The position numbers and the translations under genes were made by a program. A stretch of 62,990 nt of DNA from CAZOAR01 sp964577985 (GTDB lineage Bacteria; Gemmatimonadota; CAZMKB01; CAZNLH01), in assembly GCA_964577985.1 (NCBI GenBank), contig CAZOAR010000013.1, positions 1 through 62,990 on the forward strand. Reading direction: 5' to 3'. This document shows, piece after piece, positions 40,094 through 49,361 of the stretch (its first letter is position 1; every line of letters starts with the position of its first letter). The notes below the pieces were generated by a model. That model had not been told where the DNA came from. It did no database searches and worked only from the letters and a program-made list of their open reading frames with translations.

Positions 40094-40966
40094 TCAGAGA
40101 TCGACACCGAAGGAAGTCCTGACTACCCAGCCCATCGCGAAGCTTATGCTGGCCACAGCGAGTGACAACCCAGCCATCTCTCTGAAACGACTCCAGAAAT
40201 CGAGGTTCTTCGCGGTGCTGATGTAGAAGGTATACACGGCGATTATGAGTATGGCGATCGCGATCATGACGCCCAGGGCGATGAAGACATGCTGGATCAC
40301 CATGTAGGGCAGTATGAGGAAAGCGACTGTGAGAAGATACGTCACTCCCGTGTACAGCGCCGATCTGGCGGGACTTCTTCCCTGGTCCTCGTTTCCCTCT
40401 TTCTCTTCCCGGGAGAAGAGGTAGCCCGAGGATGCCATGGACATCGCGGCCGCTATTCCTGTGATGAGTCCGATTACGGCGATCATCCTTCCGTTCTGCA
40501 GCGCGAGAGTCAGTCCGGCGAGTGCTCCCGTGAGTTCGACCAGCGCGTCATTCAGCCCAAGGACGATGGCACCTGCATATTCCAGCCTCTCCTCCTCGAG
40601 CATGCTCAGAATCGCCTGCTCATGTTTCTGCTCATCCATGACCAGGGGGCCGAGTTCCGCGAATTCCTCTTCCAGTTTCGTGTAGACAATCTGCGCCGCT
40701 GCTTCTCCTCTTTCCATCAGCTTGAGCCCGAAGGAGAGACCAAAGACGCGTGATATTAACACATACCAGCCGACTCTCCACCGGATTGGGTTGACATCTC
40801 GGCCTGTTATCTCNNNNNNNNNNNNNNNNNNNNNNNNNNNNNNNNNNNNNNNNNNNNNNNNNNNNNNNNNNNNNNNNNNNNNNNNNNNNNNNNNNNNNNN
40901 NNNNNNNNNNNNNGTTATCTCATTTTCCTGCGCTGTGAGTACCGCCTTAAGCACTCTCTTGTCCAT
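40094..40966 (-). CDS. VIT1/CCC1-family metal transporter with ferritin-like domain (interrupted by gap)
   Basis: About 290 residues including an N gap. The N-terminus 'LKAVLTAQENEI' is the first helix of a ferritin-like domain, and the sequence after the gap ('EITGRDVNPIRWRVGWYVLISRVFGLSFGLKLMERGE') resumes where that domain ends. The second half is the VIT1/CCC1 membrane domain ('GLNDALVELTGALAGLTLA', five membrane segments). Such proteins move Fe2+ or Mn2+ out of the cytoplasm. The ExxH helix of the ferritin part must lie in the 100 N. Confidence 0.82.
   Translation of the reverse strand: MDKRVLKAVLTAQENEIXXXXXXXXXXXXXXXXXXXXXXXXXXXXXXXXXXEITGRDVNPIRWRVGWYVLISRVFGLSFGLKLMERGEAAAQIVYTKLEEEFAELGPLVMDEQKHEQAILSMLEEERLEYAGAIVLGLNDALVELTGALAGLTLALQNGRMIAVIGLITGIAAAMSMASSGYLFSREEKEGNEDQGRSPARSALYTGVTYLLTVAFLILPYMVIQHVFIALGVMIAIAILIIAVYTFYISTAKNLDFWSRFREMAGLSLAVASISFAMGWVVRTSFGVDL
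40814..40913. other. Assembly gap (100 N)
   Basis: Exactly 100 unknown bases inside the VIT1/CCC1-like gene. The same eight bases, GTTATCTC, stand on both sides (40806-40813 and 40914-40921). Confidence 0.97.
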
Positions 40967-41176
40967 TGTCCATCACCTCTCCACGATGGAGAAAAGAAAC
41001 GCAATTGCGAGCTTCATTGGTTGATAAATCCAGAGGACAGCCCGGATCGCTTCAGGAGATTATTCGAGTCGGTGAGCAGACATCAGCGAACTGGGCCAAA
41101 CGCTAAGTCTATCAGATGAGAGAAGCAATAGCAAGGCGCGCGATCCGGCGTCGGGCCGTTCTCGATCGTGACTCTC
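40967..41176. other. Intergenic region without gene
   Basis: The upstream part of a 351-base region between two divergent genes. GGAGAGG at about 40977-40983 on the minus strand serves the VIT1/CCC1 start. No other element recognised. Confidence 0.4.
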
Positions 41177-41205
41177 TTGACACCACAGCGGTTTCCTCCT
41201 ATCAT
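41177..41205 (+). promoter_or_regulatory. Candidate promoter for the M28 peptidase gene
   Basis: TTGACA (41177-41182), 17-base spacer, TATCAT (41200-41205), about 105 bases before the ATG at 41318. Confidence 0.5.
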
Positions 41206-41317
41206 CCTGACGGCGGGAGTATAGTAGACGCAGCCGTCAGATCGAAAGGCGGAGGCTGGTCCGAAACATAGCGGTTGAAGAGAATGGTAACCGGTCATCG
41301 AAAGGAGACAAATCATA

Positions 41318-43090
41318 ATGAACTCGAACAGCCGTATGTTGCTCCGAGTTGTCGTTGTGGCAATGTCCGTTCTCCTGGTAGCTCCCTCATCAGGTGCTGC
41401 AGGCACGGGCAGGTTCGACGAGCATTCCATTGTTGAGCACATCAGATTTCTGGCGAGCGATTCGCTCGAGGGACGACGTGGCGGCAGCCGTGGGGCACGG
41501 ATTGCGTCGGAATACATCAAGGATCACTTCGACAAGCTGGGCCTCAAGCCTGCTGGATCGACAGGAGGCTTCTTTCAGGGATTCTCATTCGTCAGCGGCG
41601 TGGCCCCGGGAGATTCCAACGAGCTTCTGATAGAGTGTGAAGGAAAGACCATCACGGCTCTGCAGGGAACCGATTATTCACCGATTGGCTCTAGCGCGAA
41701 CGGCCTCGCCGATGGTGGAGTCGTATTCGTCGGCTATGGTCTCAAAGATGAGGGAAGGGGATACGATGATTTTACGAACATCGATCTAAAGGGTTCGGTT
41801 GCTGTAGCGCTCGAAGGATTACCCCCTGAACTGGAGAACTCAGGCGAAGGTAATGGGACTCTTCTTCCCAGAAAGAAGGCGATGCTTGCCCGGGCAGCCG
41901 GTGCCGGGGGGCTTGTCATCGTGCGGGGGAATGAGAGTGATGATGAGATTGATTCGATAGCGTACGATGGGGTGCCGGGTGATGTGGGCATTCCGTTCGC
42001 ACGCGTCAGCCGGGAGTTCGGGGAGCAGATTCTGGATTGTGGGGGGGTGACTCTGTCGACTTCGGAGTCGATTCCCGCTCCTCAGGCACTGAAGCGTGTG
42101 TCCATGAAGCTGAGGACGGACATGATCCAGGAAAGGGGCACCGGACGCAATGTGGCAGGCATCATAGAAGGCAGCGACCAGGGTCTGAAGGACCAATACG
42201 TGGTGGTGGGTGCCCACTTCGATCATTTAGGGACAGGCACTGGCGCCGCCGGCGAGAAGATAATCTATAACGGGGCCGATGACAATGCGTCAGGGGTAGC
42301 GGGTCTCCTCGAACTGGCATCTTATCTCTCGAAAGACAAACCTCGCCGGAGCGTCCTCCTGATTGCCTTTGACGCCGAGGAGCTGGGGGCACTCGGATCA
42401 CTTCACTTCATGAAAGATCCAACCGTACCGAAAGGAAAGATGTCGGCCATGGTCAACCTCGACATGATCGGAAGGATGAGGGAAAACAAGCTTGTGGCCA
42501 GTGGCTATGACACCTCTCCTGCATGGGACAAACTTCTCGAGATGTCCAACGAGGGTCTCAACCTGGATATAAAGAAGAGTTCCGGGGGGTTCGGAGCCAG
42601 CGACCACACTTCGTTCTACAAGGATGACATCCCGGTTCTTTTCTTCTTCACCGGTGCTCACGACGATTACAACACGCCGAATGACGACTGGGACCGAATC
42701 AACGCGAAGGGTGAGGCCGTTGTTCTCGAATATGTGAGCAGGGTGATTATGGGAATCGGCAATGCGGAAGAGCCTCCTCCCTTCAAGCGCTCCAGCGCGG
42801 ACAGGGGAGGAACAAGGCGGAGTGGCCTCTCCGTCTACATGGGAATCGTCCCGGATTATGCCAGCGAGGGAGAAGGATTCGCTATTATCGGCACAAAGGA
42901 AGGTAGCCCGGCGGAGAAAGCGGGGCTTGCCGGAGGCGATGTGATTGTGAAGATGGGCGGAGTCGATGTCAGGAATATTTACGACTTCATGGGGGTTCTC
43001 GACGGCCACAAAGCGGGCGATGTCATCACAGTGGTTGTCATGAGGGAGGGGGCCGAGGTGACTCTGGAGGTGACGCTGGGGAAGAAGTAA
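41318..43090 (+). CDS. Exported M28 aminopeptidase with PA and PDZ domains
   Basis: 590 residues with a signal peptide (about 1-28). A PA-like domain lies at about 100-230. The M28 zinc-peptidase domain (about 260-470) shows the metal ligands in 'GAHFDHLG', 'GADDNASGV', 'DAEELG' and 'NLDMIGR', and a later His in 'GASDHTSFY'. A PDZ domain at the C-terminus ('GDVIVKMGGVDVRNIYD') may position substrates. It cuts single residues from peptide N-termini in the periplasm or outside. AAGGAG precedes the ATG. Confidence 0.92.
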   Translation: MNSNSRMLLRVVVVAMSVLLVAPSSGAAGTGRFDEHSIVEHIRFLASDSLEGRRGGSRGARIASEYIKDHFDKLGLKPAGSTGGFFQGFSFVSGVAPGDSNELLIECEGKTITALQGTDYSPIGSSANGLADGGVVFVGYGLKDEGRGYDDFTNIDLKGSVAVALEGLPPELENSGEGNGTLLPRKKAMLARAAGAGGLVIVRGNESDDEIDSIAYDGVPGDVGIPFARVSREFGEQILDCGGVTLSTSESIPAPQALKRVSMKLRTDMIQERGTGRNVAGIIEGSDQGLKDQYVVVGAHFDHLGTGTGAAGEKIIYNGADDNASGVAGLLELASYLSKDKPRRSVLLIAFDAEELGALGSLHFMKDPTVPKGKMSAMVNLDMIGRMRENKLVASGYDTSPAWDKLLEMSNEGLNLDIKKSSGGFGASDHTSFYKDDIPVLFFFTGAHDDYNTPNDDWDRINAKGEAVVLEYVSRVIMGIGNAEEPPPFKRSSADRGGTRRSGLSVYMGIVPDYASEGEGFAIIGTKEGSPAEKAGLAGGDVIVKMGGVDVRNIYDFMGVLDGHKAGDVITVVVMREGAEVTLEVTLGKK

Positions 43091-43180
43091 AGGATGATGT
43101 CTCCGGCCCGGGTCCATTTTTATTGACTTTCAGTCGCCCGATGACCATCTAATTGTCACGGAACGTCAGAGAGTCTTGAG

Positions 43181-45301
43181 ATGAACAACCAGAAACCGGG
43201 CGAAATGAACGTATCTACCATGCATCGCATTTGTCTGCCCGAACGAGTGGCGCGCTGGATTATTTCTCCGCTGCTCCTGATGACACTTCTTGCGGTTATC
43301 CCTCAGCGCCTTCGTGCGTTGAATCTTGAGAGGCTCAGCGGCCAGTCGTTGTCCAACAATGAACTTCTCGACGTGGAGTATGATAACGGGCTTATTGCGG
43401 TCCCGGCCGGACTGGGGGGGACGGTCATAGTAGATGTAAGTAATCCCGCCAACCCTGTCGAGGTCTCGAATTATGTCGATTCGCAATGCCCTTTCGGCCG
43501 GTTCTATAATACGTGGTTAGAGTCGCCCGACTCTCTTCCCCCGGGTGATGGTCTCCTTGTTGGAGCGGGCAGGAACTGCCCACTCACGATCCTCGGCATA
43601 GATCAGTCTCTCAACATCGAATTCCTGTCCAGCTACCAGACTGGAGAACTGTCTTATGAGGATGTTGCCGGGAACGGTTCTATCCTGGTCCTCGCGGCGC
43701 ACACAGACGGGATCGAGATCGTAGACATATCTGATCCTCTTGTCCCGCTTCCCATGGGCAGTCTGGCCCTGGACAATGCGTGGGCTGTGAGAATCGATGG
43801 CGATTACGCTTACGTGGCTGATGGCGGCACCGGCCTTACTGTTGTCGATATCTCGGACCCGTATAACCCCTCGGTCTCGGGCCAGGTCAAGACAGCGGGA
43901 TCAGCCAAGGATGTCCGTGTGAGGAACGGTTTCGCCTTTCTGGCGCTTGGAGACGCGGGGGTGGCGATGATAAGCGTTGCAGATCCTGCGAATCCCTCGC
44001 TGATCGACCTGTACAATACGAGTGGACTTGCCGCGCACATAGGGGTGAATGACAGCGTTGTAGCCGTTGCCGACTGGGATGATGTCGAAATGTTGAGCTA
44101 CAGTTCCGGGAACAGTCTTGAGTTGGTGGGATACAAGAACACGGGTGGCCGGGTCATGGGAATCGATATGCACGACGATCTGGTATACGTGTCGGAGTGG
44201 CGGAGACTGGTCATATATCGATTCGGCAGGATCGCCGGGCCCGATATCGATCTCGACATAGTGGACGTCAATTTTCCGAGGACCACTATCGGAGACAGTT
44301 TCGACACCACTTTTACTATTACCAGCAACGGACTCTCCACTCTGACGGTCGATTCGATAACCACCAGCAACAGTGATTTTTCAGTCGACGTTTCTACACC
44401 CGTTGGTCTTGCTCCCGGAGAGAGCCTTCCCGTAACGATTACATACACACCGACTACGGATATACTCGGGTTCCAGATCATGTATGTGAACTCGAATGAT
44501 TCGGATGATTCCAGGATACGACTCGATCTCCTGGGGAACAACCAGGACCTGAACGTGGGTGATCCCGCACCCGACTTCACTCTCCCTCTGCTCGACGATG
44601 GAGATGTGACCCTTTCAGATCTCCGGGGAAGTGTCGTCGTCCTGACCTTCTTCGCATCCTGGTGACCCGTGTGCGCTCCGCAGTTGGCGGACATAGAGGA
44701 CGGGCTCTGGGCGACTTACCGGGACGATGGCGTGTTGATCTACGGTGTCAACTCGGAGGCTCTGCCGGTCCTTAGAGACTTCATAGCCCAGACGGGGATC
44801 ACCTTCCCTGTGATAATGGGAAATCCGGAGGGCTATACGATCCTCGGGGGACAATCACCCTTTCCGAGAGACTACATCATAGACCCTGAAGGTGTTGTGC
44901 AGTATGCCGCGACGGAGTACCGTCCCACGGAGATGTCGGCGATCGTCGAGAGATACCTGCCGACGGGTGTCGGAGACGGTACTGGAAACAGCGGCGGCGG
45001 GTCCCGTCTGCCCAGGGGTTTCCTTCTCAAACAGAACTATCCTAACCCCTTTAATCCAAGCACGACGATCCAGTTTGATGTAGAGCCGCGAAATGAGCAC
45101 GGGGAGGTTGATCTCTCCGTCTATGATGTCAGAGGAAGAGTCGTGAGGACACTTGTCTCGTCCCCCATAGAGGATGGCCACCACGAGATACACTGGGACG
45201 GTACAGACGACAGGGGAGAACAGCTCCCCTCCGGTATCTATGTTTATCGCCTCAAGGTCGGTGGGGAGAGCTCCGCGAGAAAGATGCTCCTGGTGCGCTG
45301 A
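43181..45301 (+). CDS. Exported beta-propeller/thioredoxin-fold protein with in-frame UGA (probable selenoprotein)
   Basis: 706 residues if the UGA at 44663-44665 is read as selenocysteine. In order: signal peptide (about 1-48); LVIVD-type propeller repeats (about 60-340, e.g. 'TVVDISDPYNPS'); an Ig-like domain (about 355-450); a TlpA/AhpC-like thioredoxin fold (about 462-600) starting 'PAPDFTLPLLDD'; and a FlgD-like tail ('QNYPNPFNPSTT...SGIYVYRL'). The UGA falls at the first Cys of the WCxxC motif, 'FFASW-U-PVC', giving U495-P-V-C498. Frame and homology continue directly after it, and the following bases fold as a bacterial SECIS. A conventional reading would be a truncated gene with a stop exactly at the redox position, which is less likely. 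The ATG at 43181 is preceded by a weak site; 43205 is an alternative. Confidence 0.82.
44666..44704 (+). promoter_or_regulatory. SECIS-like hairpin following the in-frame UGA
   Basis: Starting at the base after UGA, CCCGT (44666-44670) pairs with ACGGG (44700-44704), and TCCGC (44677-44681) pairs with GCGGA (44687-44691) around the loop AGTTG. The loop begins 17 bases after the UGA and has G in its second position. Both features agree with the accepted bacterial SECIS model (loop 16-37 bases from UGA, G in the first two loop positions). Confidence 0.65.
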
Positions 45302-45471
45302 GTGGTTCCACCCAGCCCGCACCTGCCCTGCCGGGAAGGCTTACCATGTCTGCAGCCGACCGACCAGAGTGTCTGATAATGCTTCAGGTAGAAGAATCCC
45401 ACCCTTGCTGTCCAGGTCTCGGCCACTTGACCCTTCACAATCTCTCCACGAAACCTTAATATTATGGCACC

Positions 45472-47217
45472 ATGGATAAACCCGGGAATAAGAGAGATCA
45501 GGATAAAGTGGCCGGAGACCCGAATAAAGAGACGCCCCCGTCGCTCGATTTCATAAGGGCGATTGTCGAGGAAGATCTGCGTACGGGCAAATATGACGGG
45601 AGAGTCGTGACCCGTTTTCCACCCGAGCCCAACGGTTATCTCCACATCGGTCACGCCAAGGCGATTTGCCTGAATTTCAGTGTTGCCGCCGAGCACGAAG
45701 GCGGAGTCTGCCACTTGAGGTTCGATGATACAAACCCTGTCCGGGAAGACACGGAATACGTGGAATCGATCATCGAAGACATAAAGTGGCTCGGCTTCGA
45801 CTGGGGAGAACACCTCTACTATGCATCTGACTATTTTGAGAGGCTCTATGAGTTTGCGGTCAGCCTCATCAGAGACGGGAATGCGTATGTGTGCGATTTG
45901 AGTGCCGAGGAGATACGGGAATACCGCGGGACTCTCACGACTCCCGGGAAGAACAGCCCGTATAGAGATCGATCGGTTGGAGAGAACCTGGATCTTTTCG
46001 AGAGGATGCGTACCGGAGAGTTCGAGGATGGTTCACGCGTGCTGCGAGCCAGGATCGACATGGCATCTCCGAACCTGAATCTCAGGGATCCTGCCATCTA
46101 TCGGATCAGGCGGGAGTCGCATCACAGGACGGGCGACGATTGGTGCATCTATCCGATGTACGATTTCACCCACTGTCTTTCAGATTCTCTGGAGAGGATC
46201 ACGCATTCGCTCTGCAGCCTCGAGTTCGAGAACAACCGTCCTCTCTACGACTGGTTTCTCGACGCGCTCGATGTTTACCATCCCCGGCAGATCGAGTTCG
46301 CCCGCTTGAACATCAGCTACACTCTGCTCAGCAAACGTAAGCTCCGGGAGCTTGTAGAAGAGCGGCGTGTCAGTGGATGGGACGATCCTCGTATGCCAAC
46401 TATCTCCGGGATGCGCAGGAGGGGCTATCCCCCGGAGGCGATCCGTAATTTCTGCGATCGGATCGGCGTTGCGAAGGTGGACAGCGTCATCGACATGGCA
46501 CTGCTCGAGTATTGCGTGCGTGAAGAACTCAACAGGAGCGCGCCGAGAGTAATGGGTGTACTACGTCCTCTGAGGGTCGTTATCGACAATTATCCGGAAG
46601 GCGAGGTAGAAGAGGTTGAGGCCGTGAATAACCCGGAGGACCCGACCGCGGGAAAACGAATGATCCCATTCTCCAGGGTCATCTATATCGAGCGCGAGGA
46701 CTTCCTCGAGGATCCTCCGAAGAAGTACTTCCGCCTCGCACCCGGTCGCGAGGTCAGACTCAAGCACGCATATTACATAACCTGTGAACGTGTTGTCAAA
46801 GATCCACACAGCGGTGAGATAGTGGAACTCCATTGCAGCTATGACCCTGAGTCGCGAGGCGGGGGGACGAAGGATGGACGCAGGGTGAAAGGCACACTGC
46901 ACTGGGTTTCGGCGGAGCACGCGCTCGAGGCCGAAGTCCGTCTCTATGACCACCTCTTCGCTGAGAGCAACCCTGACAATGCTGGAGAAGGTGCCGATTT
47001 CAGATCGAACCTCAATCCACACTCCCTTGAGGTGCTGACGGGGTGCCGCGTCGAGCCGGGCCTCAAGAATGCCCTTCCGGGCAGCCGCTGTCAATTCCTG
47101 AGGCACGGCTACTTCTGCGTCGACTCTCCCGATTCCTCTCCGGAAAAACTGGTGTTCAACCGCACGGTATCACTGCGAGATACCTGGGCGAAGATCGAAA
47201 AAGCGGCTGCCAGGTGA
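45472..47217 (+). CDS. glnS: Glutaminyl-tRNA synthetase
   Basis: 581 residues, close to the usual length. The class I motif 'HIGHAKAICLNF' is at residues 58-69; the KMSKS equivalent is 'LLSKRKL' near 285. The sequence between ('FDDTNPVREDTEYVESIIEDIKWLG') and the C-terminal anticodon-binding beta-barrels are those of GlnRS rather than GluRS. It charges tRNA-Gln. A separate gene here suggests direct glutaminylation rather than only the amidotransferase route. Confidence 0.96.
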   Translation: MDKPGNKRDQDKVAGDPNKETPPSLDFIRAIVEEDLRTGKYDGRVVTRFPPEPNGYLHIGHAKAICLNFSVAAEHEGGVCHLRFDDTNPVREDTEYVESIIEDIKWLGFDWGEHLYYASDYFERLYEFAVSLIRDGNAYVCDLSAEEIREYRGTLTTPGKNSPYRDRSVGENLDLFERMRTGEFEDGSRVLRARIDMASPNLNLRDPAIYRIRRESHHRTGDDWCIYPMYDFTHCLSDSLERITHSLCSLEFENNRPLYDWFLDALDVYHPRQIEFARLNISYTLLSKRKLRELVEERRVSGWDDPRMPTISGMRRRGYPPEAIRNFCDRIGVAKVDSVIDMALLEYCVREELNRSAPRVMGVLRPLRVVIDNYPEGEVEEVEAVNNPEDPTAGKRMIPFSRVIYIEREDFLEDPPKKYFRLAPGREVRLKHAYYITCERVVKDPHSGEIVELHCSYDPESRGGGTKDGRRVKGTLHWVSAEHALEAEVRLYDHLFAESNPDNAGEGADFRSNLNPHSLEVLTGCRVEPGLKNALPGSRCQFLRHGYFCVDSPDSSPEKLVFNRTVSLRDTWAKIEKAAAR

Positions 47218-47528
47218 TAGAGCTGCCACACCGCTGCCGAAAACCAGCACCAGTCCCGGGTAACAATCCACAATAATTGCCTGTAGTACCCTTTCGAGAG
47301 CCGCAAGAGATAGTTGTCGGCATTTTCTTCTGTTGAGATGTGTTAATCACGCCAATATCGGATAGCATACAGCTGAGGGGAATGCGCGGTTAACTACATG
47401 AAAATATGACACTGCTGCCGCTCTGTTTCAAGTACTACTCCTGGATAATCGCTCAGGCAAAAAGACTACTTTTGTGTCTACAAATGAAAACTTTTCAGAT
47501 TGGCAAAAAAGTCAACCTGTCATACATA
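47218..47528. other. Intergenic region without gene
   Basis: About 310 AT-rich bases between glnS and the promoter at 47529. I see no RNA gene, terminator with T-run or open frame with a ribosome site. Confidence 0.4.
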
Positions 47529-47557
47529 TTGACAAAATCGACGCGCCATGCTATATT
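47529..47557 (+). promoter_or_regulatory. Strong sigma70-type promoter
   Basis: TTGACA (47529-47534), 17-base spacer, TATATT (47552-47557), about 100 bases before the metalloprotease gene. Confidence 0.7.
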
Positions 47558-47662
47558 ATTATGTTAAGGCAGTGAGGCGGCGCGAACTGTTCTGGTTGAG
47601 AATCGCCCTCTGCTGTCGGCACTCATCTCTAATCTCTAACGTCCACTGTGGAGGGTGTACAG

Positions 47663-49210
47663 ATGTGGAAGAATCTTCGTACGACCATCGCAGGCCTGGG
47701 GATAGCCCTGCTATTGTTTCCCCTGGGCGTCATGGCGGCACCGTCGGGCGCCGTCATCGATGATTCGTCGAGAGACCTCATGACACTGGAGGGTACTCTT
47801 GAGGCCTGGGATATACAACAGATCGAAAACCTCAAACCGCTCGCCGATGGCAAACTTGTCGCCACCGTCAGGCTGGATCAGTCAGAGTACACTCTGGCGC
47901 TGAAGCCATATTCGATGCGGAGCATCGATTTTCAGGTGCAGGTGCAGGTGGAAAGTGGTGAACTGATAGAGGTCGAGCCTCCGGCTCCGGCGACTTACAG
48001 GGGAGAAGTGATCGGTATCCCGGGGAGCAAGGTCGCAGCTTCGTTGATAGGAGGAGAGCTGACCGCGGTGATTGACTTAGGGGATGAGATGTGGTTCGTT
48101 GAGCCGCTCTCGAACTATGATACCATGGCGGAGACGTCGGAACATGTCGTCTATCGGTCAGGGGACACAATCCCGACCGACCGTGTCTGCGGGAGCGATC
48201 TTCTGCAGATGCCCGGGGGGAATGATGACCTCGAGCTGATGGGTGAACCTCAGGACGATTCATATGACATCGGGTATCCTGATTACGGGTCCCGAGCCGA
48301 CGAGTTGACGGAGCTCGCGTTTGACGCGGATTACGAGTTCTATCAGAAGAACGGGTATTCGGTCGGCAGTACGGTCGCCGATATCGAGAACGTCATGAAC
48401 GGTGTGGAAGTAGTATACCAGCGTGATACCGGTATATGCTACAATCTCACGCATATCATCGTCCGCAGCAGCAGCAATGATCCATACACTACAAACGATC
48501 CGGGAGGTCTCCTCGATCAGTTCCGCGCGGAATGGAACAGTCATCAGTCGAGTATCCAGCGTGATACCGCTCACATGATGACCGGTCGCAACATGTCGGG
48601 CAACGTGATCGGAATCGCATGGCTGACAGTGATCTGCAACCAGGGTTGGGGCTATGGTCTCTCGCAGTCACGTTACACGAGCAACTTCAACCACCGGATA
48701 ACGTTGACCGCCCATGAACTCGGGCACAACTGGAACGCCCAGCACTGTGATGGTGACGGGAACTGTCACATCATGTGTTCGGGCATCAATGGCTGCAATG
48801 GCGTAGGGCTCCCAAACTTCGGGTCTGCTGCCGTGAACACGATAACCAACTACAAGAACTCCCGCTATTGCCTTGACACTGGCTGCGGAAGCACTCTGGA
48901 CCTGGTAGAGCCCGATCCGGGCTTGGCCGGCCAGACGAGCACAGTAGGTGTGCGGGGCGCCACGTCGGGGGCTACCGTAGAGTTCTTTTACAGCCTGCAG
49001 TCCGGTTCCACCAATGTTCCGGGGTGTTCCGGCCTTACCCTCAACCTGCTGAACGCGCGAAGCCTTGCGGTCGTGACGGCCAACAGCAACGGGATCGCGA
49101 CTATAACGATGATGGTCCCGAACGCGGCCGCCGGCAGGACGATCAGGCTTCAGGCCGCCGATGAGACGAATTGTGCCGTAAGCGACGTGGAGGTCTATAC
49201 ATTTCCATAA
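47663..49210 (+). CDS. Secreted reprolysin-like zinc metallopeptidase
   Basis: 515 residues from the ATG at 47663 (GGAGGG upstream). A signal peptide is followed by a long propeptide-like beta region (about 30-190). The catalytic domain has the zinc motif HExxHxxxxxH ('HELGHNWNAQH', near 353) and a Met-turn ('HIMCSGI'), with Cys pairs around it, as in M12-type metzincins. The C-terminal ~100 residues form a beta domain ('LVEPDPGLAGQTSTVGVRGAT'). It is exported and probably degrades external protein. Confidence 0.87.
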   Translation: MWKNLRTTIAGLGIALLLFPLGVMAAPSGAVIDDSSRDLMTLEGTLEAWDIQQIENLKPLADGKLVATVRLDQSEYTLALKPYSMRSIDFQVQVQVESGELIEVEPPAPATYRGEVIGIPGSKVAASLIGGELTAVIDLGDEMWFVEPLSNYDTMAETSEHVVYRSGDTIPTDRVCGSDLLQMPGGNDDLELMGEPQDDSYDIGYPDYGSRADELTELAFDADYEFYQKNGYSVGSTVADIENVMNGVEVVYQRDTGICYNLTHIIVRSSSNDPYTTNDPGGLLDQFRAEWNSHQSSIQRDTAHMMTGRNMSGNVIGIAWLTVICNQGWGYGLSQSRYTSNFNHRITLTAHELGHNWNAQHCDGDGNCHIMCSGINGCNGVGLPNFGSAAVNTITNYKNSRYCLDTGCGSTLDLVEPDPGLAGQTSTVGVRGATSGATVEFFYSLQSGSTNVPGCSGLTLNLLNARSLAVVTANSNGIATITMMVPNAAAGRTIRLQAADETNCAVSDVEVYTFP

Positions 49211-49244
49211 GCTTGAAGGAACTCGGGTAGTTTTTACGGCATTC

Positions 49245-49312
49245 GGCCAGATTCCGCGACATGACAATCGGGCAGCGGAGACTCACGTTGCGGAGTCTGG
49301 CCTCCTCTTTTT
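49245..49312 (+). terminator. Terminator-like hairpin after the metallopeptidase gene
   Basis: GGCCAGATTCCGC (49245-49257) pairs with GCGGAGTCTGGCC (49290-49302) with one wobble pair, followed by TCCTCTTTTT. It lies between two convergent genes. The loop is long (32 bases). Confidence 0.6.
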
Positions 49313-49361
49313 CCAATACAAATCCGGCAGCGAACCCGGGATGATCCTGCGAGCCGAGTGG

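Noticed and set aside
40814..40913. Idea that the VIT1/CCC1-like gene is truly truncated or that the gap has zero length
   Set aside because: Joining the two sides through GTTATCTC would delete the second helix of the ferritin-like domain, which homologues keep, so missing sequence is more likely.
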